This document shows, piece after piece, positions 18,159 through 27,111 of a stretch of 64,000 nt of DNA. The position numbers and the translations under genes are program-made. The notes beneath the pieces were generated by a model. It searched no databases. It worked only from the letters and a program-made list of their open reading frames with translations, and was not told where the DNA came from. How positions within the stretch are numbered: the first letter of the stretch is position 1; the number at the start of each line of letters is the position of its first letter. The DNA is from Myxococcus stipitatus (GTDB lineage: Bacteria; Myxococcota; Myxococcia; Myxococcales; Myxococcaceae), in the NCBI RefSeq assembly GCF_037414475.1, contig NZ_CP147913.1, positions 8,024,501 to 8,088,500 of the forward strand, written 5' to 3'.

Positions 18159-19700
18159 ATGTCGACGAGTCATGGGAACGCTGGCTCGGCCTGGAAGTCC
18201 TGGGCCGCAGACCTGCCTGCTTCCTTGGTGGTCTTCCTGGTAGCGCTGCCCTTGTGCATGGGTATCGCGCTGGCGTCGGGTGCGCCCATTGTGTCGGGCC
18301 TCATCGCTGGCGTGGTGGGTGGCGTGGTGGTGGGGCTGTTGGGTGGCGCGCCGTTGCAGGTGAGTGGTCCGGCGGCGGGCCTGGCGGTGATGGTGTTTGG
18401 CTTCATCCAGACGATGGGCCTGGCGATGACGTGTGCGGCGGTGGCCGTCGCGGGGCTCATCCAGATGGCGTTGGGAGGGCTGAAGGTCGCGCGCGCCGCG
18501 CTGGCCATCTCTCCGGCGGTGATTCACGGCATGCTCGCGGGCATCGGCATCCTCATCGTGTTGGGCCAGGTGCACATCGTGCTGGGTGGCAGTCCCCAGT
18601 CGAACGCGTGGCAGAACATCAAGGAGCTGCCCGGGCAGGTGATGGACCTGCATGGCCCCGCGGCGATGCTGGGCCTGCTGACCATCGCGCTCATGGTGGT
18701 CTGGCCGATGGTGGCCAAGGGCAAGCTGAAGCTGGTGCCCGCGCCGCTGGTGGCCGTGGTGGGCGCGTCGGCGGTGTCGGTGTTCTGGGGCGCGGACGTG
18801 GCGCGCGTGGAATTGCCGGCCAACGTCTTCAGCAACATGCAGTGGCCCGCGATTCCCAGCGGCAACTGGGGCACGTTCGTGGCGGCGGTGCTGTCGCTGG
18901 CGCTGGTGGCGAGCGCGGAGTCGCTCCTGTCGGCGGTGGCCACGGACAAGATGCACACGGGGCCTCGCGCCAACCTGGACAAGGAGCTGTTCGCGCAGGG
19001 CGTGGCGAACACGGTGTCCGGGCTCGTGGGCGGTCTGCCCATCACGGGCGTCATCGTCCGCAGCGCGGCGAACATCGCGGCGGGCGCGAAGTCGCGCATG
19101 TCCGCGCTGCTGCACGGCGTGTGGCTGCTGTTGTTCGTGACGATGCTGGGCTCGGTGGCGGGGCTGGTGCCTCTCACGGTGCTCGCGGGCCTGCTCGTCG
19201 TCGTCGGCGCGAAGCTGGTCAACATGCACCACATCCGCGAGCTGTCGAAGCGCGGTGAGGTGATTGTCTACGCGGCGACGGTGGCGGGCGTCGTCGGCAT
19301 CAACCTGCTGGCGGGCATCGGCTTGGGATTGCTGGTGGCCATCCTGCGGTTGTTGTGGCGGCTGGGCAGCGTGAAGGTGGACGTGTCGCAGGCGAACGGG
19401 GAGCACCTGGTTCGCGTGTCGGGCTCGCTCACCTTCGTGGGGGTGCCGCGGTTGTCCTCCGCGCTCGCGCAGATTCCCGCGGGTTCGAAGGTGCGCATCG
19501 ACCTGTCGGTGGATACGCTGGACCACTCGGGCTTCGAGGCCATCGAAAGCTGGAGTGACACGTATCGCAAGACGGGCGGCTCGGTCGTCATGGAGTCGCT
19601 CGAGGAGGTGTGGGTCCGCAGTGGAACGACTCAGGCCTCGCGTTCTGTTCTCAACACTTCTGTTTCCTCCAACAAACTCGCCTCCGAAGGTGCCCCATGA
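18159..19700 (+). CDS. SulP-family anion transporter, probable bicarbonate importer
   Basis: A 513-residue inner-membrane protein with 10 or more helices forming the SulP core (MGIALASGAPIVSGLIAGVVGG, LLGGAPLQVSGPAAGLAVMV, ESLLSAVATDKMHTG) and a C-terminal STAS-like domain (about residues 410-490) with DLSVDTLDHSGFEAIESW. ATG at 18159 has GGAGGTG upstream; earlier in-frame ATG at 18093 has none and would precede the sigma-54 start site. It overlaps a beta-carbonic anhydrase gene (ATGA 19697-19700), the arrangement of SulP proteins thought to move bicarbonate rather than sulfate. Confidence 0.9.
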   Translation: MSTSHGNAGSAWKSWAADLPASLVVFLVALPLCMGIALASGAPIVSGLIAGVVGGVVVGLLGGAPLQVSGPAAGLAVMVFGFIQTMGLAMTCAAVAVAGLIQMALGGLKVARAALAISPAVIHGMLAGIGILIVLGQVHIVLGGSPQSNAWQNIKELPGQVMDLHGPAAMLGLLTIALMVVWPMVAKGKLKLVPAPLVAVVGASAVSVFWGADVARVELPANVFSNMQWPAIPSGNWGTFVAAVLSLALVASAESLLSAVATDKMHTGPRANLDKELFAQGVANTVSGLVGGLPITGVIVRSAANIAAGAKSRMSALLHGVWLLLFVTMLGSVAGLVPLTVLAGLLVVVGAKLVNMHHIRELSKRGEVIVYAATVAGVVGINLLAGIGLGLLVAILRLLWRLGSVKVDVSQANGEHLVRVSGSLTFVGVPRLSSALAQIPAGSKVRIDLSVDTLDHSGFEAIESWSDTYRKTGGSVVMESLEEVWVRSGTTQASRSVLNTSVSSNKLASEGAP

Positions 19701-20443
19701 AGAAGCTCATCCGTGGACTGCTGGACTTCCAGCTCAAGGGCCGGCCCGCGTATCGCGAGGTCTTCGCGCGGCTGGCGAACGGGCAGAACCCTGATTGCCT
19801 CTTCATCTCGTGCTCGGACAGCCGGATGGTGCCCAATCTGCTCGTGACGACGGACCCGGGCGACCTGTTCGTGGTCCGCAACGTGGGCAACCTGATTCCG
19901 CCCTCGGACTCCAAGGGTGTCGCCATGGGCGACCAGTCCGAGGCCGCGGCGCTCGAGTTCTCGTTGAGCAACCTGGAGGTGGAGGACGTGGTCATCTGCG
20001 GCCACTCGAGCTGCGGCGCGATGAAGGCGCTGCTCGCGGGCGGCGAGGTGCCGGGGGCCCCCAACCTCCAGGCCTGGCTGAAGCATGGCCAGGAGGCGCT
20101 GCGGGTCCTCAAGGACGGCAGCACGGTGGGCGAGGGGCTGGCTGAGTACGACCGGCTCTCCCAGCTCAACGTCCTCCAGCAGCTCCAGCACGTGTCGTCG
20201 TACCCGGTGGTGAAGGAGCGGGTCGCCGCTGGCAAGCTGCGGCTGCACGGCTGGTGGTTCGACATCGCGAGCGCGCAGGTCCACGTCTGGCGCCCCGGCC
20301 ATGGCCGGTTCGTCCCGATGACGGAGCTGGTGGGCGAGGCGCTCCTGCGTGAGCTCAGCGGCGACATCCTCCACCCGGGGGAGGGCTCGGCGGCGAACCA
20401 GGAGGCCGCGTCCCCGCGGCTCTCCGTGGCCAGCAGCCACTAG
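19697..20443 (+). CDS. Beta-class carbonic anhydrase
   Basis: A 248-residue cytoplasmic zinc enzyme that interconverts carbon dioxide and bicarbonate. Zinc ligands are seen in SCSDSRMVPN (Cys, Asp-Arg dyad) and ICGHSSCGAMKAL (His, Cys). FVVRNVGNLIPP is also characteristic. Its start codon overlaps the SulP stop, so the two products should be made in fixed ratio and act on the same substrate pool. Confidence 0.94.
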   Translation: MKKLIRGLLDFQLKGRPAYREVFARLANGQNPDCLFISCSDSRMVPNLLVTTDPGDLFVVRNVGNLIPPSDSKGVAMGDQSEAAALEFSLSNLEVEDVVICGHSSCGAMKALLAGGEVPGAPNLQAWLKHGQEALRVLKDGSTVGEGLAEYDRLSQLNVLQQLQHVSSYPVVKERVAAGKLRLHGWWFDIASAQVHVWRPGHGRFVPMTELVGEALLRELSGDILHPGEGSAANQEAASPRLSVASSH

Positions 20444-20477
20444 GCGGCCAGGCCCCACGTCGCACGCAGGTCAGGGG

Positions 20478-20497
20478 CACGGCCCGTCCAGGCCGTG
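20478..20497 (+). terminator. Hairpin after the carbonic anhydrase gene
   Basis: CACGGCC, a 6-base loop, then GGCCGTG, 35 bases past the stop codon. There is no clear U-run. It separates the SulP/anhydrase unit from the TauE unit. Confidence 0.4.
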
Positions 20498-20532
20498 ACT
20501 CTGGATTGGAAATTCGACGCTGGAGAGGAAGG

Positions 20533-20553
20533 ATGCGGCCGGGCGCCGCATGA
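20533..20553 (+). CDS. Possible 6-codon leader peptide overlapping the TauE start
   Basis: ATG-CGG-CCG-GGC-GCC-GCA-TGA encodes MRPGAA and its TGA overlaps the ATG of the TauE gene in an ATGA. The only good ribosome-site sequence nearby (GGAGAGGAAGG, 20522-20532) precedes this mini-frame rather than the TauE ATG, so translation of the permease may depend on ribosomes ending here. Could be chance. Confidence 0.3.
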   Translation: MRPGAA

Positions 20554-21392
20554 CTCCCTTCTTCTTCACGTTCGTGGTCCTGGGCTTCTCCGTGGGCGCG
20601 GGACTGTTGGGCTCGCTGCTGGGTATCGGCGGCGGGCTCATTCTCATTCCCGTGCTCACCCTGCTGCTGAAGGTGGACATCCACTACGCGGTGGGGGCGT
20701 CCATCGTCTCCGTCATCGCCACGTCGAGCGGCGCGGCGGCGGCGTATGTGCGTGAGCGCATGGCCAACCTGCGCGTGGCCATGTTCCTGGAGGTGGCCAC
20801 CACCGCGGGGGCGCTCACCGGGGCATTTCTCTCCGGCCGCGTCGGCGGGCGCGGGGTGTACCTCGTCTTCGGCGCCGTCATGGCGTACTCGGCGCTGGTG
20901 ATGTTGCGCCGGATGAACGGAGGCGCGGCGGCGCCGGTGCCGGAGGACGCGATGGCGGACCGGCTGGGGCTGCACGGCAGCTACTGGGACGAGTCCACGG
21001 GCCGCGAGGTGCGCTACCGCGTCACCCGTCCCCTTGCGGGGCTCGGGTTGATGTACGTGGCGGGCACGGTGAGCGGGATGCTGGGCATCGGCTCGGGCGC
21101 GCTCAAGGTGCCGGCCATGGACCTGGCGATGCGGCTGCCCCTGAAGGTGTCCACGGCCACCAGCAACTTCATGATTGGCGTGACGGCGGCGGCCAGCGCG
21201 GGCGTGTACTTCGCGCGAGGCCACATCGACCCGTTCATCGCCGGGCCCGTGTGCGTGGGCGTCACGTTGGGCGCGTGGCTGGGCTCGCGCCACCTCATGA
21301 CGCGGGTGAATGCCGTGTGGCTGCGGGCGCTCTTCGTGGGCGTGTTGTTGTGGGTGGCGTTCGAGATGCTGCGCAAGGGGTGGACGTCATGA
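20550..21392 (+). CDS. TauE/SafE-family anion permease
   Basis: A 280-residue membrane protein with the two-repeat TauE/SafE (DUF81) pattern: glycine-rich SLLGIGGGLILIPVLTLLL near residue 25 and SGMLGIGSGALKVPAMDLAM near residue 175. A hydrophilic loop (about 130-160) lies between the halves. The family exports sulfite, sulfoacetate or related organic anions. The start codon overlaps a tiny leader frame and the stop overlaps the DUF1634 gene, so the pair forms one unit. Confidence 0.88.
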   Translation: MTPFFFTFVVLGFSVGAGLLGSLLGIGGGLILIPVLTLLLKVDIHYAVGASIVSVIATSSGAAAAYVRERMANLRVAMFLEVATTAGALTGAFLSGRVGGRGVYLVFGAVMAYSALVMLRRMNGGAAAPVPEDAMADRLGLHGSYWDESTGREVRYRVTRPLAGLGLMYVAGTVSGMLGIGSGALKVPAMDLAMRLPLKVSTATSNFMIGVTAAASAGVYFARGHIDPFIAGPVCVGVTLGAWLGSRHLMTRVNAVWLRALFVGVLLWVAFEMLRKGWTS

Positions 21393-21844
21393 AGGAGCCG
21401 CTGTCGTCCGAGCCCCGGCCAGATGTGGTGTCCGGCGTCTCACCGCCGCCCGCGCCGGAGGCCGTGCCGCTGGTGCCGGAGCTGCTCATCAGCGACCTGT
21501 TGCGCCACGGGGTCGTCGCCAGCATGTCGCTGGTGACGTTGGGCACGGTGGTGACGTTCTTCCGCCACCCCGACTATCTCGTGTCCTCGGAGGCGCTGGA
21601 GCGCCTCACCGCGCCGCACCCCGTTCCGCATGGATTGGCGGAGGTGGTGGCGGGAGCCCTGGCCGCGCGTGGGCAGTCCTTCGTCATGGCGGGGCTCCTG
21701 GTGATGATGGCCGTGCCGGTGATGCGTGTGGCGTTGTCGCTGCTCATCTTCCGGCAGCAGAAGGACAGGCTCTACGTGGCCATCACCACCATCGTGTTGG
21801 TGCTGCTCCTGGTGTCCTTCCTGGTGGGGGCGGCGGAGGGCTGA
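21389..21844 (+). CDS. DUF1634 membrane protein, TauE/SafE partner
   Basis: A 151-residue protein with a Pro-rich cytoplasmic N-terminus and three helices (about residues 40-60, 90-115, 125-147), matching DUF1634. These proteins are usually encoded beside TauE/SafE permeases, as here with ATGA overlap at 21389. The role is not established; it may be a subunit or regulator of the permease. Confidence 0.8.
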   Translation: MKEPLSSEPRPDVVSGVSPPPAPEAVPLVPELLISDLLRHGVVASMSLVTLGTVVTFFRHPDYLVSSEALERLTAPHPVPHGLAEVVAGALAARGQSFVMAGLLVMMAVPVMRVALSLLIFRQQKDRLYVAITTIVLVLLLVSFLVGAAEG

Positions 21845-21848
21845 GGCC

Positions 21849-22352
21849 TCACGTATCTGCGTCGTAGCGCCGCAACACGCGGCCGGGCGAGGCCCACCAG
21901 ACGAGTTGGAAGTCGCCATCATCCCCCGTGTGCCGCAGCGCCACGGTGGTGCCCTTGCGCAGCTTCTCCGGGGCCTGGACGTCGTCTCCCAGCGCGAGTG
22001 CCAGGGCCTGCTCCAGCGATGGGTTGTGGCCCACCAGCGCGAAGCCCGTGCCCAGCTCCCGCGCGAGCTTCAGGATGCGCCGCGCGCCGCTCCTGCGTGG
22101 AATCAGCGCGGGGTGGACCTCCACGCGGGACAGGCCCAGGGCCTCGGCCAGCAGCTCCGCGGTCTGCACGGCGCGCACCAGGGGGCTGGTGATGATGCCC
22201 CTCAACGGGGTGAGCCGGGCCAGCTTGCGTGCGTGCTGGCGGAAGCGGGCGCGGCCTTCGGGCGTCAACGCGCGGGCCTCGTCTCCCAGGACGTGGGATT
22301 CCTCTGCCTCGGCATGTCGGACGAACAACAACGGGAGCTCTCGAGGGGACAT
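21849..22352 (-). CDS. sixA: SixA-like phosphohistidine phosphatase
   Basis: A 167-residue histidine-phosphatase domain with the catalytic LFVRHAEAEE (RHG-type motif, here RHA), ITSPLVRAVQTAELLA and the second His in FALVGHNPSLEQ. The small size is that of SixA, which removes phosphate from HPt domains. With many phosphorelay proteins in this genome a signalling role is plausible, though the substrate is unknown. GAGGG eight bases before the ATG at 22352 sets the start. Convergent with the DUF1634 gene (4 bases between stops). Confidence 0.82.
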   Translation of the reverse strand: MSPRELPLLFVRHAEAEESHVLGDEARALTPEGRARFRQHARKLARLTPLRGIITSPLVRAVQTAELLAEALGLSRVEVHPALIPRRSGARRILKLARELGTGFALVGHNPSLEQALALALGDDVQAPEKLRKGTTVALRHTGDDGDFQLVWWASPGRVLRRYDADT

Positions 22353-22411
22353 GGTGGCAGCCCTCAATCACCCGGGGCTCCGCCTCGCAAGCAACGCCCT
22401 GGCGACAAGCC

Positions 22412-23353
22412 CTAGCCGTCCAGGTCGTTCAACACATCCAGGGGAAGCGGCGTCGCATCCGTCACGGTTCCGTCAAGGTCCGTGGGCAGCGAGGCCGGGT
22501 CCACGTTCAGTGGTGGCCCTTCCTGGGGCACCGCCGCGTTGCGCACGGGCGCGCCCGGAGGGGGCCGCAGCACGGGGCCGGGAGGCGGCAGTCCGGAGTG
22601 GCGGCGCGCGGCCTCCATCAGCGCGTGGTGATGGCGGTAGCGCGCCTCCACCAGCTTGTGGATGAGCAGCGGGCCACCGGGGACGCGGCGCGCGGTGAGC
22701 GCCTGGGTGGCCTTGCGCACCGGATAGCGCACGCGGCGAATCTGCACGCGCCAGCCCTTGGGCGTGTACGTGAAGACGCCGTAGGCGGGGCGCAGGTCTC
22801 CGTCGCGGGGAATGCCCGCGCTGGCCACGTCCGCGATGAGCATGCGGCCCACGCGCCGACGGTAGGGGAAGTGCAGGTGTCCGAAGGCACACGCGGCGGC
22901 GTCCAGGTGCGCGAAGTAGCGGCGCACGGCCACGTCATCCAGCGTGGGGTCCAGCGACTCCTCGAGGTTGCGCGGGTTGGCGTGGCAGACGAAGAGGTCC
23001 TGGCCCTTGCGCGGCGTGTAGCGCACGGAGAAGGGCAGGGCGCCCAGCTTCTGCAGGAGCGAGTCACCCAGCTGGTCTCTCGTCCAGCGCAAGAGCTCCG
23101 TCTTCCAGTGGTCGCGCTCGCGGTAGGCACCTCCCAGGTAGTTCCCGGCGAGGTAGCAGTCCGTGTTCCCCATCAGCACCGAGTCGCATCGGTCGAAGAG
23201 GAGGTCCACCGTCTCGCGAGGATGAGCACCGCGCAGCGCCAGGTCTCCCGCGGCGACGATGAAGTCGGGCGCCACGGAGCGGGCGATGTCCTCGAGGACG
23301 GCCTCGCAGGCGGGGAGATTGCCGTGAATGTCGGCGAGGATTGCGACCCGCAT
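22412..23353 (-). CDS. Metallophosphoesterase (YfcE/MJ0936-like) with C-terminal tail
   Basis: A 313-residue protein. The N-terminal 235 residues carry the compact phosphodiesterase motifs ILADIHGNLPA, VAAGDLALRG, LMGNTDCYL (N-x-D variant of GNHD), FVCHANPRN and FGHLHFPY. The last 75 residues are a Pro-rich, probably disordered tail without known homology. It lies 12 bases upstream of nothing but directly after the phoR-like gene on the same strand, so it may share its transcript. Substrate unknown. Confidence 0.85.
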   Translation of the reverse strand: MRVAILADIHGNLPACEAVLEDIARSVAPDFIVAAGDLALRGAHPRETVDLLFDRCDSVLMGNTDCYLAGNYLGGAYRERDHWKTELLRWTRDQLGDSLLQKLGALPFSVRYTPRKGQDLFVCHANPRNLEESLDPTLDDVAVRRYFAHLDAAACAFGHLHFPYRRRVGRMLIADVASAGIPRDGDLRPAYGVFTYTPKGWRVQIRRVRYPVRKATQALTARRVPGGPLLIHKLVEARYRHHHALMEAARRHSGLPPPGPVLRPPPGAPVRNAAVPQEGPPLNVDPASLPTDLDGTVTDATPLPLDVLNDLDG

Positions 23354-23365
23354 GGTCGCCGCATC

Positions 23366-24721
23366 CTACCCTGTCGCAGAGCCGGCGCGAGCCGCCTGGG
23401 GCAGAAAAATCGTGAACGTGCTCCCCTCGTTCGGTTGGCTCTCGACCTTGACCTCGCCGTCCATGGCCTGGAGCAGATGCTTGACGATGGACAGGCCCAA
23501 CCCGGTGCCGCCCATGTCCCGGCTGCGCCCTTTGTCCACCCGGTAGAAGCGCTCGAAGATGCGCGACAGGTGACGCGGCTCGATGCCCACCCCGGTGTCC
23601 TGGACCCGCACCACGCACCGCCCGTCCTCGTACGCTCCGTCCACGTCCACGCGCCCGCCCGCCGACGTGTACTTCACCGCGTTGTCGAGCAGGTTGAGGA
23701 GCACCTGCTCCACCGCTCGGGGGTCTCCCACCGCGACGAGGTCCGGTGGGACGTGGAGTGAAACCACCTGCCCCTTGCCCTCGGCCTTGGGGCGCACGGT
23801 GTCGGCGGCGCGGGCGGCGGCCTCGGCGAGCGGGACTTCCGTGAGTTTCAGGCTCACCTCGCGCGACTCCAGCCGGGACAGCTCCAGCAGGTCCTCCACC
23901 AGCTCGGACAGGCGCTCGGACTGACGGTGGATGATTTCCACCATGCGTGGGGCCATCTGCGCGTCCCCCAGCGCGCCGCCCTGGAGCGTCTCGGCGTAGC
24001 CGCGGATGGCGGTGATGGGCGTGCGCAGCTCATGGGAGACGTTGGCGACGAAGTCCTTGCGCACCTTCTCCAGCCGGCGCAGCTCGGTGACGTCGTGGAA
24101 GACGGCGGCGCTCCCCGGCAGGTCCTTGCCCAGGGGCGTGACGCGGATGGCCAGCGTGCGGGGGAACAGCCCTTCGAGCGACAGCTCCAGGCGGCTGGAG
24201 GCGCCCTCGCGGCAGGCGCGGAGGACGGCGTCGTGGAGCTGGTCGTCGCGGATGACGGCGATGGGGCGCTGGCCCGGAATGGGGGTGGCGGGCTGGAGGA
24301 TGTCTCTCAGGGCGTCGTTGTGGCGCACCACGGTGCCTTCGGCGTCCGTCACCCAGATGCCCTCGGCCATGCTGTCCAGCACGGCGGTGAGGGTGCGTGA
24401 CTCCTGGCTGAGCTCCGCGTTGCGCGCCGTGAGTTGGGCGTGCAGCGAGTCGATGGCGCCCTCGAGGCTGGCCACCTCCTCCAGCCGGTCCGGCTCGGGC
24501 GTGGGGCCACCGCCGCCCTCGGCGAGGCCTCGGGTGCTGCGCTCCAGCCGGTCCAACTGGCGCTGCAGCGCGCCGCGGCTGAGCCCCAGCGCCATGAGGG
24601 AGCCGGCCAGGGTGATGAGGGCCACGGGCACGGCGCCGCCGGGCGTGCCCAGGGCGACCACGAGCAGCCCCACCAGCGTGGCCGGCAGGAGCAGGGGCAG
24701 GAGCGTGTAGCGCAGGGGCAT
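23366..24721 (-). CDS. phoR: PhoR-like sensor histidine kinase
   Basis: A 451-residue kinase: two N-terminal helices (about residues 5-48) with almost no periplasmic part, a coiled linker, a PAS domain (about 110-215, DSMAEGIWVTDAEGTVV), the dimerisation domain with SHELRTPITAIRGYAETL and a HATPase_c domain (LLNLLDNAVKYT, VQDTGVGIE, GGTGLGLSIVKHL). This layout, especially the lack of a periplasmic sensor and the single PAS, is that of PhoR. It follows its response-regulator gene by 33 bases. It could also serve the phoB-like gene at 11747, which has no kinase nearby. Confidence 0.87.
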   Translation of the reverse strand: MPLRYTLLPLLLPATLVGLLVVALGTPGGAVPVALITLAGSLMALGLSRGALQRQLDRLERSTRGLAEGGGGPTPEPDRLEEVASLEGAIDSLHAQLTARNAELSQESRTLTAVLDSMAEGIWVTDAEGTVVRHNDALRDILQPATPIPGQRPIAVIRDDQLHDAVLRACREGASSRLELSLEGLFPRTLAIRVTPLGKDLPGSAAVFHDVTELRRLEKVRKDFVANVSHELRTPITAIRGYAETLQGGALGDAQMAPRMVEIIHRQSERLSELVEDLLELSRLESREVSLKLTEVPLAEAAARAADTVRPKAEGKGQVVSLHVPPDLVAVGDPRAVEQVLLNLLDNAVKYTSAGGRVDVDGAYEDGRCVVRVQDTGVGIEPRHLSRIFERFYRVDKGRSRDMGGTGLGLSIVKHLLQAMDGEVKVESQPNEGSTFTIFLPQAARAGSATG

Positions 24722-24754
24722 GAGTCGCGGGCCTTCAGGGGACGAGCGGCGGCG

Positions 24755-25435
24755 CTACGGGGGGCTGAGCTTGTAGCCCACGCCGCGCACCGTCTCGATG
24801 ATGTCGCCCGCGGGGCCCAGCTTCTCGCGCAGGCGCTTGATGTGCGTGTCCACGGTGCGGGTGTGGATCTCCGCCTGGATGCCCCAGACGTCCGAGAGGA
24901 GCACCTCGCGCGTCTGCACGCGGTCGATTCGCTCCAGCAGCGTCTGCAGCAGGCGGAACTCCAGGGCGGTGAGGATGACCTCCACGTCCTTGACGCGCAC
25001 CTGGTGGCGCGAGGTGTCCAGGACGATGTCGCCCGCGGCCAGCACCTGGGCGGGGCCGTCCTCGCTGTCGCCCCGGCGCAGCACGGCCTTGACGCGCAGG
25101 AGCAGCTCGCGCACGGAGAAGGGCTTCACCACGTAGTCATCCGCGCCCAGCTCCAGGCCTTGGACGCGGTCGGACTCCTGGCCCTTGGCGCTGACGATGA
25201 TGACGGACGTCTTGCGCAGCTCCGGGTCCTGCTTGAGCAGGCGCAGGACCTCGCCGCCGGCGATGTCCGGCAGCATCAGGTCCAGCAGCAGCAGGTCCGG
25301 CGGGTTCGCCCGGGCGCGGGCCAGTCCTCCGGCGCCCGTGTTGGCGGCTTCGGTGTCGAAGCCCGCGGCGCGGAGGTTGTATTCGACGAGCCCGGCGAGG
25401 TCCTGCTCGTCCTCGATGATCAGGATGCGCGTCAT
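24755..25435 (-). CDS. phoB: PhoB-like response regulator
   Basis: A 226-residue regulator with an N-terminal receiver (ILIIEDEQD, LLLLDLMLPDIAGG, Lys in YVVKPFSVRELLLR) and a winged helix ending HTRTVDTHIKRLREKLG. It is very close in layout to the regulator at 11747. Encoded upstream of the PhoR-like kinase in one operon. Which of the two governs the pst genes cannot be decided from sequence; myxobacteria are known to have several PhoPR pairs. Confidence 0.88.
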   Translation of the reverse strand: MTRILIIEDEQDLAGLVEYNLRAAGFDTEAANTGAGGLARARANPPDLLLLDLMLPDIAGGEVLRLLKQDPELRKTSVIIVSAKGQESDRVQGLELGADDYVVKPFSVRELLLRVKAVLRRGDSEDGPAQVLAAGDIVLDTSRHQVRVKDVEVILTALEFRLLQTLLERIDRVQTREVLLSDVWGIQAEIHTRTVDTHIKRLREKLGPAGDIIETVRGVGYKLSPP

Positions 25436-25517
25436 GGATTCCTCTGGGGAAGGTGTAGCGGTTGGGCGCAGGATGCGCGGTGGTGAAGGCGTCCCGCGCG
25501 CGAGGACGCCCTCCCGC

Positions 25518-26027
25518 TCAGGGGGCGATGGACGGGTCGCAGGACTGCTCGGTCAGCACCAGGGGCGCGGCGACCACCGGTGCGTTGTCCCCGGAGTTGA
25601 CGACCTTGAGGTAGTTGCACGAGCTGCCGAGGAAGCGGGACGGAGAGCCCACGGCCAGGGCTTCAATGACGAGCGCGTAGTCGCGTCCCACGGGCACGTC
25701 CACCGCGAGCGCCTGGCTGCCGCCGTTCTGCATGGCGGCCAGGTCCACGGTGAAGCGCAGCGCGCGGCCCTCGTTGCCGCGCGAGTCCTCGAGCACCACC
25801 AGGTCCTCGCGCTTCACCTGCGTGTTGAGGCAGGTGCGCTGCAGCTCCGTGCAGTTGCGGCGGGAGCCATCCTTCACGACGCTGACCTGGAGCGCGTGGA
25901 CCTCGTTGGCCACCGCGCGAGACATCACCACGTCCAGGCCGAAGCGGCCGGAGGTGCCCGAGGTGTCGGGGCCACACGCGCACAGGCCCAGGGCGAACGG
26001 CAGGGACTTCAGGAGACGCGAGCTCAT
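25518..26027 (-). CDS. Putative lipoprotein of unknown function
   Basis: A 169-residue protein with a lipoprotein signal (MSSRLLKSLPFALG, lipobox LCAC, Cys at about residue 18). The mature part looks beta-rich and has Cys residues at CTELQRTCLN and SSCNYLKV. I do not recognise a family. The start codon overlaps the stop of the TPR protein upstream (ATGA, 26024-26027), so the two are co-translated and possibly form an envelope complex. Confidence 0.75.
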   Translation of the reverse strand: MSSRLLKSLPFALGLCACGPDTSGTSGRFGLDVVMSRAVANEVHALQVSVVKDGSRRNCTELQRTCLNTQVKREDLVVLEDSRGNEGRALRFTVDLAAMQNGGSQALAVDVPVGRDYALVIEALAVGSPSRFLGSSCNYLKVVNSGDNAPVVAAPLVLTEQSCDPSIAP

Positions 26028-26947
26028 GGTTGGGAAGGGTCCACGCGAATGGTGATGGGGACGCGGCCCCGGTCCTCGGACGAGGAGAGCGCCACGATGC
26101 CCGCGGTACCGCCAATGGCCACCGCGCCCACGGCCACCCAGAGCCAGGGGCTCTTGTACCAGGGGCGCCCCTCGGAGACCTCGGCGGCGGTGGCTGCCTG
26201 CGTGCGCGAGGCGACCTGGAAGAGCAGGGGCTGGAACGAGTCACCGCGTCCGGCGAGCCGGCGCTGCGCGGCGTCCACGACCTCGAAGTAGTACTCGACC
26301 TCGTAGGGCTCCGGCTCCACGGGCACGTCATAGGCGGGCACCACCGCGCGGAAGTGCTCGCGGACCTCGCGGTCCTTCACGAAGTCCACGGAGTTGTACG
26401 CCTGGTCGCCCGCGCGCCGGTAGAACAGGCGCGCGCGAGCCCCCAGCGCCAGCTCCTGGATGGTGGCCTCCACCGTGATGGGCTCGCCGCCGGGCGGATC
26501 CGGAATCGGATCCACCTCCAGGGTGACGGGGCGCACGCGCCGGCTGCGGATGTCGTCCTTGATGCGCGCGTAGAGCGAGCGCAGCTTGGGAGGCGCCGAG
26601 CGCGGCAGCTCGTAGTCGGGCCGGGCCTGGAGCAGCTTCTCGTAGGCCTCGCGCGCCTGGGTCTCATCTCCCAGGTACAGCGCGGTGAGGCCCAGGAGGC
26701 GGTAGAGCTCCACCAACTGGTCGTCGGTGACGTCCGGGGCATCCAGCCCCGCCTGGAGGGTGCGGCGGGCTTCCTCGAACTCACCGTCGTCGATCTGCTC
26801 GCGCGCGCGGGTGATGTCGGGGCTCGCCGGCCCGAGCTGCGAGAGGACGGGCGAGGGGAAGAGGGGACGGGCCAGCCCCGGAGGAGCCAGCAGGCCCACG
26901 ACGAGGAGCATGGCTCCCACCCGCGACCGAGAATCGTGCCTGTGCAT
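26024..26947 (-). CDS. Membrane-anchored TPR-like protein
   Basis: A 307-residue protein with a signal sequence (MHRHDSRSRVGAMLLVVGLLAPPG), a helical region with two TPR-like units (about residues 45-110, ARRTLQAGLDAP and LYRLLGLTALYLGDETQAREAY), an Ig-like beta domain (about 135-240) and a C-terminal helix (SPWLWVAVGAVAIGGTAGIV) followed by a short tail. This arrangement occurs in many uncharacterised myxobacterial envelope proteins. The start at 26947 was chosen because it opens the signal peptide; the frame runs on upstream to 27091 without sense. Confidence 0.78.
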   Translation of the reverse strand: MHRHDSRSRVGAMLLVVGLLAPPGLARPLFPSPVLSQLGPASPDITRAREQIDDGEFEEARRTLQAGLDAPDVTDDQLVELYRLLGLTALYLGDETQAREAYEKLLQARPDYELPRSAPPKLRSLYARIKDDIRSRRVRPVTLEVDPIPDPPGGEPITVEATIQELALGARARLFYRRAGDQAYNSVDFVKDREVREHFRAVVPAYDVPVEPEPYEVEYYFEVVDAAQRRLAGRGDSFQPLLFQVASRTQAATAAEVSEGRPWYKSPWLWVAVGAVAIGGTAGIVALSSSEDRGRVPITIRVDPSQP

Positions 26948-27111
26948 CAAATCGACCCTAGCAAAGCGTTGTCTGGAGGATCCACGAAGGGCGCCCCACC
27001 GGAGGTGACGGCGCAGTGACATCTTCGCGGTGCTGTCGAACTGGGGCGTGTTGACGCTCGGGGGGCCGCCCTCTATGTTGCCCGCCCCCATTTGACCTGG
27101 AAGTCTCGTAA

